Shown here piece after piece: positions 50,801 through 62,573 of a stretch of 64,000 nucleotides of DNA. Under the pieces are notes generated by a model. That model had not been told where the DNA came from. It did not search any database and saw only the letters and a list, made by a program, of their open reading frames with translations. The stretch's first letter is position 1, and the number at the start of each line of letters is the position of its first letter. Origin of the DNA: Xestospongia bergquistia (taxonomy: Eukaryota > Porifera > Demospongiae > Haplosclerida > Petrosiidae); NCBI GenBank assembly GCA_963965975.1, contig OZ014411.1:8619501-8683500 (forward strand). The letters are read 5' to 3'. The position numbers were made by a program, and so were the translations under genes.

Positions 50801-51610
50801 ACTTACTATTTTGTCTGTCACTTAAAATTAAAGTCTAGCACAAAAATTATACTTCAAAAAATCTTATGATGCTTTTTGAAATTAAATAACATAACACAAT
50901 GACTGGCTATCATTTGTGACTTGTTATCCTTGAGCTTTCACAAATGATTTCAAATTTAAGATAATTGATCACTATTTTAAATGTCAGTCTCGCGACTCCA
51001 CTATTCATTTTAAAAAATAAGTAGTGGAGAACAGTGAAATTCATCTCGTGAGACTGTCATAAAATCTATCTTTGTGACATTTAATAATATTAATTGGTCT
51101 GACTTTCAGTATTAAATTCCCTTATTTAGACACATGACTATTAAGACCATGCCCACTATTGTATTCATTAATATCTTAAAATAACATTACATGTACATGT
51201 GATGCTTGTGGGTACATGTGTAATGAAACCTGTAATATAAAACATTCAATGAGAGGCTGGTATCTTGGTTACTCTTATATATATTATTTTTAACAATCAT
51301 GATAGCTATGTTCTCATGTGTGTCCATCTTTTTAATAACAAAAGAGCTAGACATTCCTGCTTTTCTATAGATATTACAAGCATTGGACATATTGAAACTA
51401 GGTCAATATAAGGAAATATTTCGTGCTAAAAAGATTACGGGTCTGGAATTGGTACATTACAATGACCACATTTTGTTACATGACTTAAACATAACCAATG
51501 GCTCAGATCGGATTCGTCTTGTGCTCTTTATTGAGGGACGAGAGGCTGTTTGGAAGCTTTTGGAAGAGGATGAACAAGACTTGCATACTAAAGAGACCAA
51601 TAATACATAA
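44832..51610 (+). CDS. Gene I: CABIT-SAM adaptor, seven exons, 675 aa
   Basis: Exons are 44832-45102, 45796-46109, 47007-47867, 48991-49120, 49587-49652, 50262-50407 and 51371-51610. All have GT-AG borders and compatible phases (1,0,0,1,1,0), totalling 2028 bp. The N-terminal region is proline-rich (PPPPITPPPPY, VLPPRT) with a YIDMNG motif (Y-x-x-M, PI3K-SH2 type). CABIT spans exons 2-3 (about residues 91-330; LYGPMSD, LLHNPTDNIQQAMLGHYYET, CLGGFTTQ). Exons 4-6 encode a coiled-coil linker (LLHEVNTANRQMM, GRLDSEVAYWK). The last exon is SAM (LDILKLGQYKEIF, LLHDLNI). CABIT is split by an intron here, unlike A-H. Divergent member; probably an older lineage. Role inferred from domains. Confidence 0.85.
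48699..48841. repeat. 48-bp tandem repeat, 3 copies, in gene I intron
   Basis: Copies start at 48699, 48747 and 48795. The unit starts agcactacttacgtaatgaa. The first differs from the others by g for a. It lies 150 bp before exon 4. Confidence 0.9.
49757..49813. mobile_element. 57-bp miniature element with 15-bp terminal inverted repeats
   Basis: tagtgttgttttagt (49757-49771) is exactly inverted at 49799-49813. The same terminus bounds the element at 25483-26227. It lies in the gene I intron between exons 5 and 6. Confidence 0.65.
50983..51057. repeat. Nested inverted repeat in gene I last intron
   Basis: Inner arms ctccacta and tagtggag, and outer arms cagtctcgcga and tctcgtgagactg, pair with a mismatch and a bulge. 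It may be a decayed MITE. Confidence 0.55.
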
Positions 51611-53125
51611 AACATTTACTATTTTAACAAACTCTGTCATTTGATTAACATTTTTATTATTTATGATTTCAACATGCATCATTTTGTGATGTTTATGATA
51701 TTTTTATTTTCAAAATGTTATTTTTATATATATCAGTTTTGTATGCATTTTTAATCACTCATGTTACACACTCTGACTTACATGTTACAGAATGTATCCC
51801 TGTTATTTTCTCATTAATTTTAAATATGTACAACAATATTATTTTATAGTTATATTATATTATTTATATACTGACTGTGCCAAATTTATTGCAATCGACT
51901 GCATAAAATAGCTCCACCCATTGATATTATAAGCCCACCTACTTTTTATATTCGATATAATTTCAAGCTGTTGTAAATTGAATTGGTCAAGTCATATGCA
52001 GTGTTAGCAACTTGTCAGTAATTACAGCTCGTTGAGTTCGAATCCTGCTTCCATCATAACTGTTGTCCTCTCAAGGTACGTCTACGTAATATGTACTTCT
52101 TTTATTATGGTAACAATTTACTTTGTTACTCGCGTTTCATTGTGTATTGTGTAGATCTAGATATCGATCATAGCTTGCATTTTAAATGATTGTATTAAGT
52201 TGAGTAAAGTTGGATCCAGTCAATAGTGGAAGAAACTACATCTATTTGTGTTATAACGTACGTGATAAGTACGAACTGCTGATCATTGGTTCCTTCATTT
52301 TAGTAGTTCCATTGTGTTTATTTTATGAGGGCATTGTTGCTTTTAACTTAGCTTATATTCCTTCATCTTATTTACTAGCTAACATAGCTTAAGTACAAGT
52401 TAATGATATAATATATGTATAGTCGTTATGTTTATCTTCAAAAAGAAAAAAAACTAATTCTCACGATTGCAATGTGCCAATGTCAACTATTTCTAGTACT
52501 GTTGTTGCAATAACACAGATTTTTCTCACATAAAGTTCATTAATTTACTTTATTATAGAGAAACTCTATTTAAAACTATATATATATATATATGACCCAA
52601 ACTCTACCTCATGTTATACCATCGTAAGTTCGAATAGTTTTATGGAACAGAGTACTATGTAAGTAACACTACTAAACCTTGCATATTTTCAACAAGCTGT
52701 CTATACAGCCTTAACATTGGCTCTATTCAAGAATCTTACATTATATACATATAGTTACATATGTTCCATAGTCACTGTAGTAGATACATATAGTTACATA
52801 TGTTCCATAGTCTAGATACGTATTATCTGCTTAATTTATTATAGACACATTACATAGTTTGTGCAATTATATTTCATTGCCTTACAAACTAATTGGTGTT
52901 ATTTAATAAACATAACCATATATGACAATAAATGTGATTATAACAACACTCCAAAGTTGTTCAAGCATTTCATAGATTCCTAAAGTTGAGAACATACCCT
53001 TACAAAGTCAGTGAAACTGTTGATTTCTGTACTAATGTATAAGATTTGAAATATTATTATTTCATATGCTAACGAATTTTTATGGAGTCCCTTTTATCAG
53101 ATATGATATATATCATCTTTGTTAG
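51611..53125. other. I-J spacer with putative 5'UTR exon of gene J
   Basis: tctcaag|gtacgt gives a strong donor after 52075. It could pair with the acceptor gttag that directly precedes the J start codon at 53126, giving a 1050-bp 5'UTR intron. A 29-bp direct repeat (atacatatagttacatatgt...) occurs at 52745-52773 and 52784-52812. No other gene is seen. Confidence 0.4.
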
Positions 53126-56100
53126 ATGCAGAACAGTCGTCCTATACCTAATGCAAAAAGGAGATTCTCTGCACAAGACACTTATGATACTTTACCTCCA
53201 ATGTCATCACGTCCCTTACCTGATATACCAACTGATCACCCACTTCCAAATCCACCCATTAAAAATGGTCCATTCCTACCACGTAGTGGACATCCTAAAC
53301 TTGGTTTATCCAAAACTCCACCTCCTCAACGACGCAATTTTATAAGTGAAGACAGTGTTCCTCCGCCTCTACCACCATTGTCATCACATCCAAGAATGAT
53401 GAAGTCACCAAGTACTGACTTGTTATTGGAAAATGTACAGCCTATTCTTCCCCAATTTACTAGTACCATTCCAACCCAATCAAATCCACCTCCTTTACCT
53501 CCTCGTAAATCCTCCAATCCTTCTCGATATGTGCAAAATCCTGTTACTAATTCCAGTCGAGATTTGCCAGGTCAGACGTATGACTGTCCAAGACCAATTC
53601 CTGAATCCACGGTCATTTATAATGTGCCTAGATCAAATATACAACCTTCATATGAAATAGTCAGTGAAAGTTCAACTGGTTCTTTCTATCCTGAATCAAA
53701 AAAGGAGAAGAAGTCTATTTCCAAAAGCAGTCCAGTGACTTTTATGGCTACATCTAAGTCAATGAGTCTCAAAGAACTAGTCACTGATCACCAAGAGGAG
53801 TTCCCTCTACAAGTTGAAGTTTCTGCTGGGTATTTTGGTGAGACAGATCGTGACACTTTTTCTGAGGGTGATCGTTTAAACATTCATTTTGTCAAACAAG
53901 TCACTGTTGCTATTTTAGAAACATGTAGTGGCTCTAAAGTAAAGCTACCTCTCAACTCTGCTACTCAATTTGGAATTCTCTATAATCCCAATGGTAATAT
54001 GAAGGAAGCATCAGAGGGATATATGTTTAAAACTGTAAAAGAGTTGTTACAACAACAAGAAAAACCGCAACTTGTTTGTGCTACTGAAACACACAAATCA
54101 TCTAATGCTACACATGCTGTTGAGAAAGATGAACTATTGCTTATCAATGAAGTAAAACATGGTCGTTTTGGTGGACAGTCAATTATGTGTACTCCTCTTG
54201 GCTCTACAAAACAGAAACGTCTCTCTGAAAACTGCCAAGGTCACTTCACTACCGACCCTAATAAGCTGAAACTCTTTCTTCCTGAGGTGACAAAAACATT
54301 TGAGTTGCCATTGAAGGCAATGGTATTCACTGGTCATACATTGAATGCACCACCTTTTGCCATGTCAGAAATTGTCACCATTTCTGGGTTAGAGAAAGAA
54401 ACAACTCTAATTGCAACACCTCTTCTTGAAGAATACTCTGATGAACCGCTCCTGAATATCCAAAACATTCAAAGATCATCAATGGATGACGATGCTGCTA
54501 TAATGTTTGACATACCAATAGACCTTGATGTTATGGAGGTAAGAATTATTAAACCAAATGAAGACTCCGATTTTGAGAAGCTCTATAAAGACACTCGTGA
54601 TCTCATTGAGACCTATGATCCATCAAGATTAGATAATCAAGTTCGTATCAAAGGGAATCGAGAAGAAGATCTCTATTATAGTGATGTCCGTCTAGATCAG
54701 AAGAATGCCGGTATTGAGCTACTTGCTCCCGAGTCAATCTATGCAGAAACACCTGGTTTGTTGGCATTAAAAAAATCTGCTGGTCTTCAAAGTGATATCG
54801 ATCACTATGATTACACTGATCGAGTATCATTACTCTCATCGAAACATAGTTCTACCACTAATTCCACTACTTCATTATCTAGTCATCTTACTTCCCTTCC
54901 TCCACTTCCTGAGTCTGCAGAACAGAACTCTTCATCTTCAAGGCCACCTAGTACTAATGAACACGTTCTACTTCAAGTCGATTGTCCTTCAAACATTGAA
55001 TCCTCTTTTGATGTAAGTCATTGTTATTAAGGTCTATTAGCAGTTAATAGATGTGTTAGATTATTAGAAAATCTATGTTGTATTGCAGTAGACTAACAGT
55101 CTATCTGCTTACCTTAAGGTCGCACTGCATTTCAGTTACTTCTTTACTAATGCTACTATATACATGTATATTACACTCTTGATTTGTGAATAGGGTGTTC
55201 TGTCTCACACTTTGTCTGTTAGCATACAATTTTTATCACTTGTAATGGACAATTACCAAATCTATTAGCTGAACTGATATATAAGGAAAATACTTAGTGA
55301 TATTGTCACGCTTTTAATTGTGCATGAGATTGTATTATATTTTATTGTATTTGTAATTGATATAATACTATACTGAATAAATGGGAATATTAGATATTTA
55401 ATATTGTATAGTAGCTCTCTGTGGCATTCATATTCACAGCCAGATATTCACACTCATACAAATAGATAGAGTTATTGACAGTTCCCTAGTCCCACCCCTA
55501 GACCTTCCTAAACACTAAATTGTATGACTAGTATAGTATAATAACATGAACTAGAATTTAAATGTTGTTTGGGGGCTTCTGTAAATATGAGTATACAATA
55601 TAGTATAGAACATTGTCTAACACAACTCACATATCCAATACATGAATGGTTAGTTAAACTCTGTTGGTTTGACTTTACAGGTCAACTGTTAACCGTAACT
55701 GCTTACTACAGGGTTAAGTTAGGTTTTTGATTTGACTTTACAGGTCAACTGTTAACCATAACTGCTTACTACAAGGTTAAGTTAGGTTTTTGATTTGACT
55801 TTACAGGTCAACTGTTAACCATAACTGGTTACTACAGAGTTAAGTTAGGTTTTTGATTTGACTTTACAGGTCAACTGTTAACCATAACTGCTTACTACAA
55901 GGTTAAGTTAGGTTTTTGATTTGACTTTACAGGTCAACTGTTAACCGTAACTGCTTACTACAGGGTTAAGTTAGATTGTTGGTTTGACTTTACAGGTCAA
56001 CTGTTAACCGTAACTGCTTACTACAGAGTTAAGTTAGGAGAGTTAAGTTAGGTTGTTGGTTTGACTTTACAGGTCAACTGTTAACCATAACTGCTTACTA

Positions 56101-59100
56101 CAGAGTTAAGTTAGATTGTTGGTTTGACTTTACAGGTCAACTGTTAACCGTAACTGCTTACTACAGAGTTAAGTTAGATTGTTGGTTTGACTTTACAGGT
56201 CAACTGTTAACCGTAACTGCTTACTACAGAGTTAAGTTAGATTGTTGGTTTGACTTTACAGGTCAACGGTTAACCGTAACTGCTTACTACAGAGTTAAGT
56301 TAGATTGTTGGTTTGACTTTACAGGTCAACTGTTAACCATAACTGCTTACTACAGAGTTAGGTTAGATTGTTGGTTTGACTTTACAGGTCAACTGTTAAC
56401 CATAACTGCTTACTACAGAGTTAAGTTATCTACCATTAGATTTTTCTCATTCTGCAGGTTCTTATGTTGACATTCATGAAGTTATTAGCATATTATTTTA
56501 GACAACCCTCCATACACATATGCATTTATGTATGCCATCCCAAAAAGAAATTACATTAAAGCATGTTAATATTAGATGCTTATCATTTCCAAACATGGAC
56601 ATCCCAACCTCAGCTCCAGACCCTACATTAAAATAATAAATTAACCCCAAAATACTTTACCCATACCAATGGCTTTCGTCAAGAGCTAAGCTTCCCATAA
56701 GGAATCATTTCCGCTTCCAAAATAAATGAACAGTGTATAGCATGAATTCTTATGTTAACTTAGTAATCTTGAAATACAAGTGAATGTTTGAAAACTTAGG
56801 TATGTTAAAATTTTAACATACTTTTATTTTTGACACAATCGCTGCCCTACAATAAAATCATCACTACAGGAAATACCTACAAATTGTATATCTAAAAACT
56901 ACTCATGCTTTGTAATTGAGTTTGTTGCATGTATTGTAATGTAAGTAAATATTGTCTGCATGTCTTCACAAGTTGATATTAACTTCTGTATTACAGATTG
57001 ATGAAAATAATGAATACTGTCCAATGAATCCCTCCAGTTTTATTAAACGATCTGTGTCTCCTACTCCATCAACTACTCAATATCTCAGTACTAGTATGCG
57101 TGATGCTCCTCTATATGCTGTGTCTAAAATGATTGAAGAGATAGATAATGTTAAAAGAACTGAAGTTGAGGCCATTAAGAAAGATATGAAAGAAATGAGA
57201 GAATCTTTTCAGCAACAGATGGAAGGTTAGTGGTACTTTAATAATACTTACAGATCCTACACTGCCTTTACCTACCAACAGAGTGTGGTATAAAGTTTCA
57301 ATATATTATAACATACAGACTTAAAGATGTCATTAAATTTGTGAACATACTTATAGTTAAATAAATATCTCATGAATTTACATACATTATAAATAGTATT
57401 TTGTGATATTCAAATCATAACACTAGAGTTGGCATTCTTTAAACATTGATATGTTCCCAACTGATAGTGTGATGCGATAGATCAACAAGTTAATGTAATG
57501 TAGGAGGATACTGATGAACAAATTTGTACAACTATGCAGTTCCTGTTTGTCCAGTAATATATATAGTTACATTGCATGTAGTATATATATGTAATGTAAT
57601 GATATATACACAGATATTGTACCTTTATATACATGACCTTTTTTCAAGATAAACAATCCATACATTCAATGTTTAGTTGAGCACGTCCACTCAGTCAAAT
57701 TAATGTAGACTAGTCATTATAGTATTATATTTTATATATAAGGGTCTTGCCCATTATATTTATATTGTATTTGGGTCTGACCCAAATAGGGGATTATCAA
57801 AATGAACCTTTCAATTTTGGGGATATATCTCAGGTTTATTGGTTTGCTTTACTGAAGAAATATATAATTTAGTTGGCAGAATGTAGAATACAGGCAGACC
57901 AACAGCTTTCATTGCAAATAATGTATACATAAGATTCACTCCTTTCTTTTGGATTAATGAATACATCATATCAGACTATTGAACAAAGTTTCATTATTGA
58001 AGTATCCATTGATAATCATATAGAGACAATATACATATTATAATTCAAGCCTACAACTAGTTGATTACCTTACATTATTTGCCTTAACGTAACTAAGACT
58101 TGAACAACCTGTAAAAATGAGGTCTCTCTCCAAATATTCATATGTGTACATGTACATATAGTGTATTACATGTATATTATACTTTTTGACTACCATATAT
58201 GTCATTAATTCTATTTACCTAAGTATTAAGTATAAATGACAGAAGTAAGGTTTCAGTTGACATAACAGACTCTACATTATCCTTATGTTTACATTGGAAC
58301 TATGTGATGATTACTTGATATGGCATCAGTCTATTATATTAGTGTTATGAGTAGTTTCAAGATGATCATGAATGGTAGTTCTAATAATATGTATACATGA
58401 AACACTAGGCTTCTATTATTTCATAGAACTTAGTTTCAAGTTATGTTTGTTCTTTAAGTAGTTTTAACCTTCTCATGGATCATAATTATGAAATTTTTCA
58501 TTGACAAGTAATAAATATTTTAGCTGACCTCCCTGTAGTTGTAATTGGAATTTGTTTGCTACACTTCACATAACTTAGAATTGATGTACTGTAGATGTAC
58601 TGTATTGAAATATAGATTCCAATATTTCTTTGTCCTTGACATGTGAGTAGTTTAACAATTATGCTATGTCATCATATATTGATTGGAACTGTGTGTGTGT
58701 GTGAGAGAGAGAGAGAATGAGAGGGAGGATAACAATGTATAGTTAATGTCTTTTATGACAATGCGTTCTTTTTTTAGCACTACAACAGGTGGTCTCTGAT
58801 CTTCAAAGTTCTCTTCAAGCAATAGAACAGCGATTGTCTAATGTTAACTATGTTGACATGTTACCACCTCACAACACGGATATCATCAATATGTCTTGTG
58901 ATGACGTAAGTAAAGTAATCATTAAAGCATGCATAGCACAATTGAAACAAGTTTGTACTGTATGTACGAAGCACTTCAAAGTTCTGCATTAAGTAAATGT
59001 ATTGGCAGATATATAATATTCAAAGACAGGAAATGTAACTAAAGTACAATAAGGAAATATAGCATTGGGAGATATATAATATTCAAAGACAGGAAATGTA

Positions 59101-59580
59101 ACTAAAGTACAATAAGGAAATAATGGCAGGAATATAATATTCAAAGACAGGAAATGTAACTAAAGTACAATAAGGAAATATAGCATTGGGAGATATATAA
59201 TATTCAAAGACAGGAATGTAACTATAGTACAATAAGGAAATAATGGCAGGAATATAATATTCAAAGATAGGAAATGTAACTAAAGTACAATAAGGAAATA
59301 TAGCATTGACTTTAGTTCTAACCTAACACATCTCTCTCACCATGCACACACACACACACACACACATAAACGATAGGTACAAGCTATGTTAGATAAACTC
59401 AATTTGAGTCATTACAAGGAAAACTTTCAAAGAGAAGGAGTCAGTGGACGCTTGCTAGTTGAACTTAGTGAAGAAGATTTGGAAAGAGATTTAGGTATGA
59501 CCTCTAGACTTCATCGTAAGAAGCTGATAATGGTGATACAAGGCAAACAAACATACCAACAACTTTTGCTTGATTCATAA
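53126..59580 (+). CDS. Gene J: long proline-rich CABIT-SAM adaptor, 815 aa
   Basis: Exons are 53126-55012, 56997-57225, 58778-58905 and 59377-59580, phases 0,1,0, totalling 2448 bp. The start codon follows a splice acceptor directly. Residues 1-205 are proline-rich with several SH3-type motifs (PPPLPPLSS, NPPPLPPRKSS). CABIT covers about 212-470 (MSLKELVTDHQEEFP, LYNPNGNMKEASEGYMFKTV, CQGHFTTD). A Ser/Thr-rich tail follows. Exon 2 starts with NEYCPMN (Y-x-x-M) and encodes a charged coiled coil (MIEEIDNVKRTEVEAIKKD), which exon 3 continues. SAM is about 749-815 (MLDKLNLSHYKENF, LHRKKLIMVIQGK). It is the closest relative of K, with which it converges. Role inferred: GRB2/PI3K-type docking scaffold. 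Confidence 0.87.
55663..56428. repeat. ~63-bp minisatellite, 12 copies, in gene J intron 1
   Basis: Units contain tttgactttacaggtcaac followed by gttaacc.taactgcttact and acagagttaagttag. I count twelve copies of actttacaggtcaac. Early copies have ggtttttga at the boundary; later ones have gattgttgg. One unit carries an extra agagttaagttagg. Each unit has a pyrimidine-poor acceptor-like ttacag directly followed by gt. Confidence 0.92.
59009..59307. repeat. ~60-bp tandem repeat, 5 copies, in gene J last intron
   Basis: Units contain atataatattcaaaga, then caggaaatgtaactaaagta and caataaggaaata, alternating with either a tagcattggg or a atggcagg spacer. A (CA)n tract (59345-59365) follows just before the SAM exon acceptor. 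Confidence 0.9.
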
Positions 59581-59933
59581 TTCTTTTGTAACACTTCAAT
59601 ATGGCAATTTGCTTTTAAGATTGTTTCATCACAAACACATCAAAGTCCATATCATTATATTATGATTTTTATTTTTGTAATCCTGTGAGTGTTTAAGATC
59701 AGTATTAATTGCATTTAAATTGTGTATTGCCTGTTACGGTTCAATATCATTATTATTTATAACAAAATTAACTGAAATCACAAATATGTTTATGCTGTTT
59801 GTCAATTATCGTAGTTTGACATACTATAGTGTTATTAATATTGTTAAAGGACTATTTAAAACATTACATCAAAAGTATGTTACAATTACATGTACTTATT
59901 TAGAATTAAAAATTATTTCCACGAACACACCAT

Positions 59934-62568
59934 TCAATCAACTTCCAGTAGTAACTTTGGAGATACAGTACCATTTATAACATGTAGGAGCTTTCCTTGA
60001 TGCTCAATAGAAACCCCAATGGATCTGAGATCTTCTCTTGTCATTTTTGCCAGTTTCTGGCCATCAATATTCTTAGTATGAAATATTGACTGATACTGTT
60101 GAAGTTTGAGACCTTTTAACATCCTTATGACCTATCAAAATGACAAGACAAGCTTTAATATTGAAAGTGATAAGTTTTGACATGTTTTCCATATTACAGT
60201 GTATACATAAACACATATCACATTTGCATGTATTAAACAAATGTTTTATATTGTTTATATATAACAAGATCATGTGATGGCTCTTCTATCATATGATCCT
60301 GTCACCACATGTTCAATTACTCAGAAATTCATTCTCACTTGTCCAAGTTTAAGTGATTCCAATGTAGCCTTGTTTTCGGACATTATGTCTGCAGTCATAG
60401 CCTGTGTCTTCTTAGCAGAAACGGATTGTGGTTTGGGAGGGAGTTGGGAAGGACGTTCTTTTAAGTGATCAATCTCTGTTTGTAAATCATTACAAAGTTG
60501 TTGTAACTTGGTCTGATTGTTTGTGAGATCGGATATCTGCTTTTTCATTTCTGTAACAGACATATAATTGTATTCTTAATGTGCATGGTTATGCTTATAA
60601 TGTCCTTTGCTTAATTATAATAATATAGTATAATATAGCAGTGAGTCAGTGACTGGCACGGTGGTCTAGATATCAAGTATGTATGATGTACTACAAGGAC
60701 ACAAATGTAATATAAATGATACCTTTAATTTGCTGAGAAAATGATGAATCTATTCTCTGTATATCGAGTTCTGTAGCTAAAATTCTCTCATTGAACTGAT
60801 CTGATCCATTCCTTTTAGATTTATTATTGGACTGTTTCTTGTCCTTTTCATTGGTATATTGTGGATTTGCTTGATAAGGATGTATAGACTTCCTGACACT
60901 ATATCGTGGTGGCTGTTGTATCTCAACGCCAATGTTTATCCGACTTTGGTGACAAGCTGCCAATGCTTCAGCTGCAAGTGGATCAGACGGCATTGTGTCT
61001 ATGTTCGGAATAGTTTGAAGTCTTGTTATGTCTATAGTACTAAACAAATGACCTGTCTCCTCATACAGTTGGGCTACTTCTTCTTCCTTTGGAGTTACCA
61101 ACTGGACACCAATATCCAAATCAATGGGGATTTCAATCAAAGGAGATGACTCTGTTGTTGTTGAGATACGAGAATCGAGTTGTGTTGCTATAAGGGATGT
61201 TTCAATACTACATCCTGTCAACTTCACACGACGTGTAGACAAATTTTGAGGAAGATCAGGGTTGTTGGTAGTATTTATGAACATGGCAAATGGTTGCGGT
61301 AATGAAAAGTGCTGTACAACTTCAGGTAAGTACAAACGAAGTTCAAAAGGACATGTAGTGAAAAACCCAGCACAACTATAACTTAAGGACTTTTGCTTTC
61401 CAGTAAAACAATCAATACATTTGAGGCTATGCTTAAATCGACCTTTACTTTCCCGCAATGCTAATACATCACCATTAGTCACTGAGTGAAAACCTGTCTT
61501 GTCTTTGCCCCAATTCATTGTAGCCTTGACAGCCAGTGGAACAGGATTTGCTTTCAAGACATCGCCTATAGTTTTAAATTCATAGCCAGTGAAGGCTGCA
61601 TCAATGTTGCCATGAGGAGCATAAAAGACTCCAAACTCGACAGAAGAGTTTAATGGTATAGTATAATGCCCAAATAATGCATCAGTAGCTCCAACAACCT
61701 TTGTATACTTCACAAAATGAATATTGAAATATTCTCCTTCAGAAATACTCCATTTGTCTGATGTGCCATAAAATCCTCGTGATACTCGGACACGAACAGG
61801 AAATTCATCTTGATGTTTGCTTACAAATTCACCAAGAGTCATTTCATCAGACGAGGCAAAGAACTCTTCGGAAGGTGGTCTAGTATTGCCTGAATCTTGT
61901 ATTGGTTGTAGAGGTAATGATGATGTTAGAGTCGTGTTATTTACATCCACAGTTGGCAAAGATGCAGACGAGGGTACACCAGGTTGTGTGCTAAGTAACG
62001 AGTAAGGAGGTGAAAATGGAGATCGAATATTTCTTGGTGGAGGGGGTGGTGATTTCACTTGACGTACTGCTCCATTTAAGTCAGGCAATTCTTCATAATG
62101 TCTACCTTCAGTACGTTGGTCTCGTAAGGAATTGACCAGGCTATTTGGTGGAGGATATTCAGGTTGATACTGTCTATTATAATTTGGGAGAGAGGAAGAG
62201 ATGTTTTCCATTTGCATAACCATACCATATCCTTGTTTCCCAGGAGGCTTGTTGGGCCTTGGAGGGATAGCAGTGGGAAATGCTTTTCCATTGAATGATG
62301 AAATTTGACCCGAAGTTTTTTTCTGATGGGTTATCTTTTTCTGTGGCTTCTTTTTCATTACATCACTCAATTCATTGCTGATGTTATGAGACTGACTCTG
62401 CTTGGAATACCATTTTCCTTTTTCATCTTCATCTTTCATGTCAATATAGCTATCGTCTGAATCTGACCCACCATTTCCATTAACACTGGTTACAACGTCA
62501 TCATAAAACATTTCTTTGAAATCATCTTTGACATGTATTTGGGGAATGTCATACGCTGCCATAGTCAT
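59934..62568 (-). CDS. Gene K: long proline-rich CABIT-SAM adaptor, 751 aa
   Basis: Minus-strand exons are 62568-60723, 60550-60339 and 60131-59934, phases 1 and 0, totalling 2256 bp. I chose ATG 62568 (MTMAAYDIPQ) because ttttactag, a good acceptor, ends five bases upstream; the longer frame to 62655 would cross it. Residues 1-235 hold DDSYIDMKDED (Y-x-x-M) and SH3-type PPPPPRNIRS and IPPRPNKPP. CABIT is about 241-490 (MTLGEFVSKHQDEFP, FYAPHGNIDAAFTGYEFKTI, CAGFFTTC). Exon 2 is a coiled coil (MKKQISDLTNNQTKLQQL) with a PPKP motif. SAM is divergent (MLKGLKLQQYQSIF, LRSIGVSIEHQGKLLHVING), lacking the LHR motif of most sisters. Its 3' end is 353 bp from the end of J. Role inferred from GAREM. 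Confidence 0.87.
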
Positions 62569-62573
62569 CGGTT

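Noticed and set aside
52030..52060. B-box-like gttcgaatcc suggesting a tRNA
   Set aside because: No matching acceptor stem or A box upstream. It lies in the inferred 5'UTR exon of J.
53082..53345. Overlapping frames on gene J exon 1 (also 53326-53517, 53433-53660, 54648-54839, 54792-55016)
   Set aside because: Shadows of the 629-codon J exon, with no domain content of their own.
55663..56428. CRISPR-like array
   Set aside because: Repeats are contiguous ~63-bp units without unique spacers, in a eukaryotic intron; it is a minisatellite.
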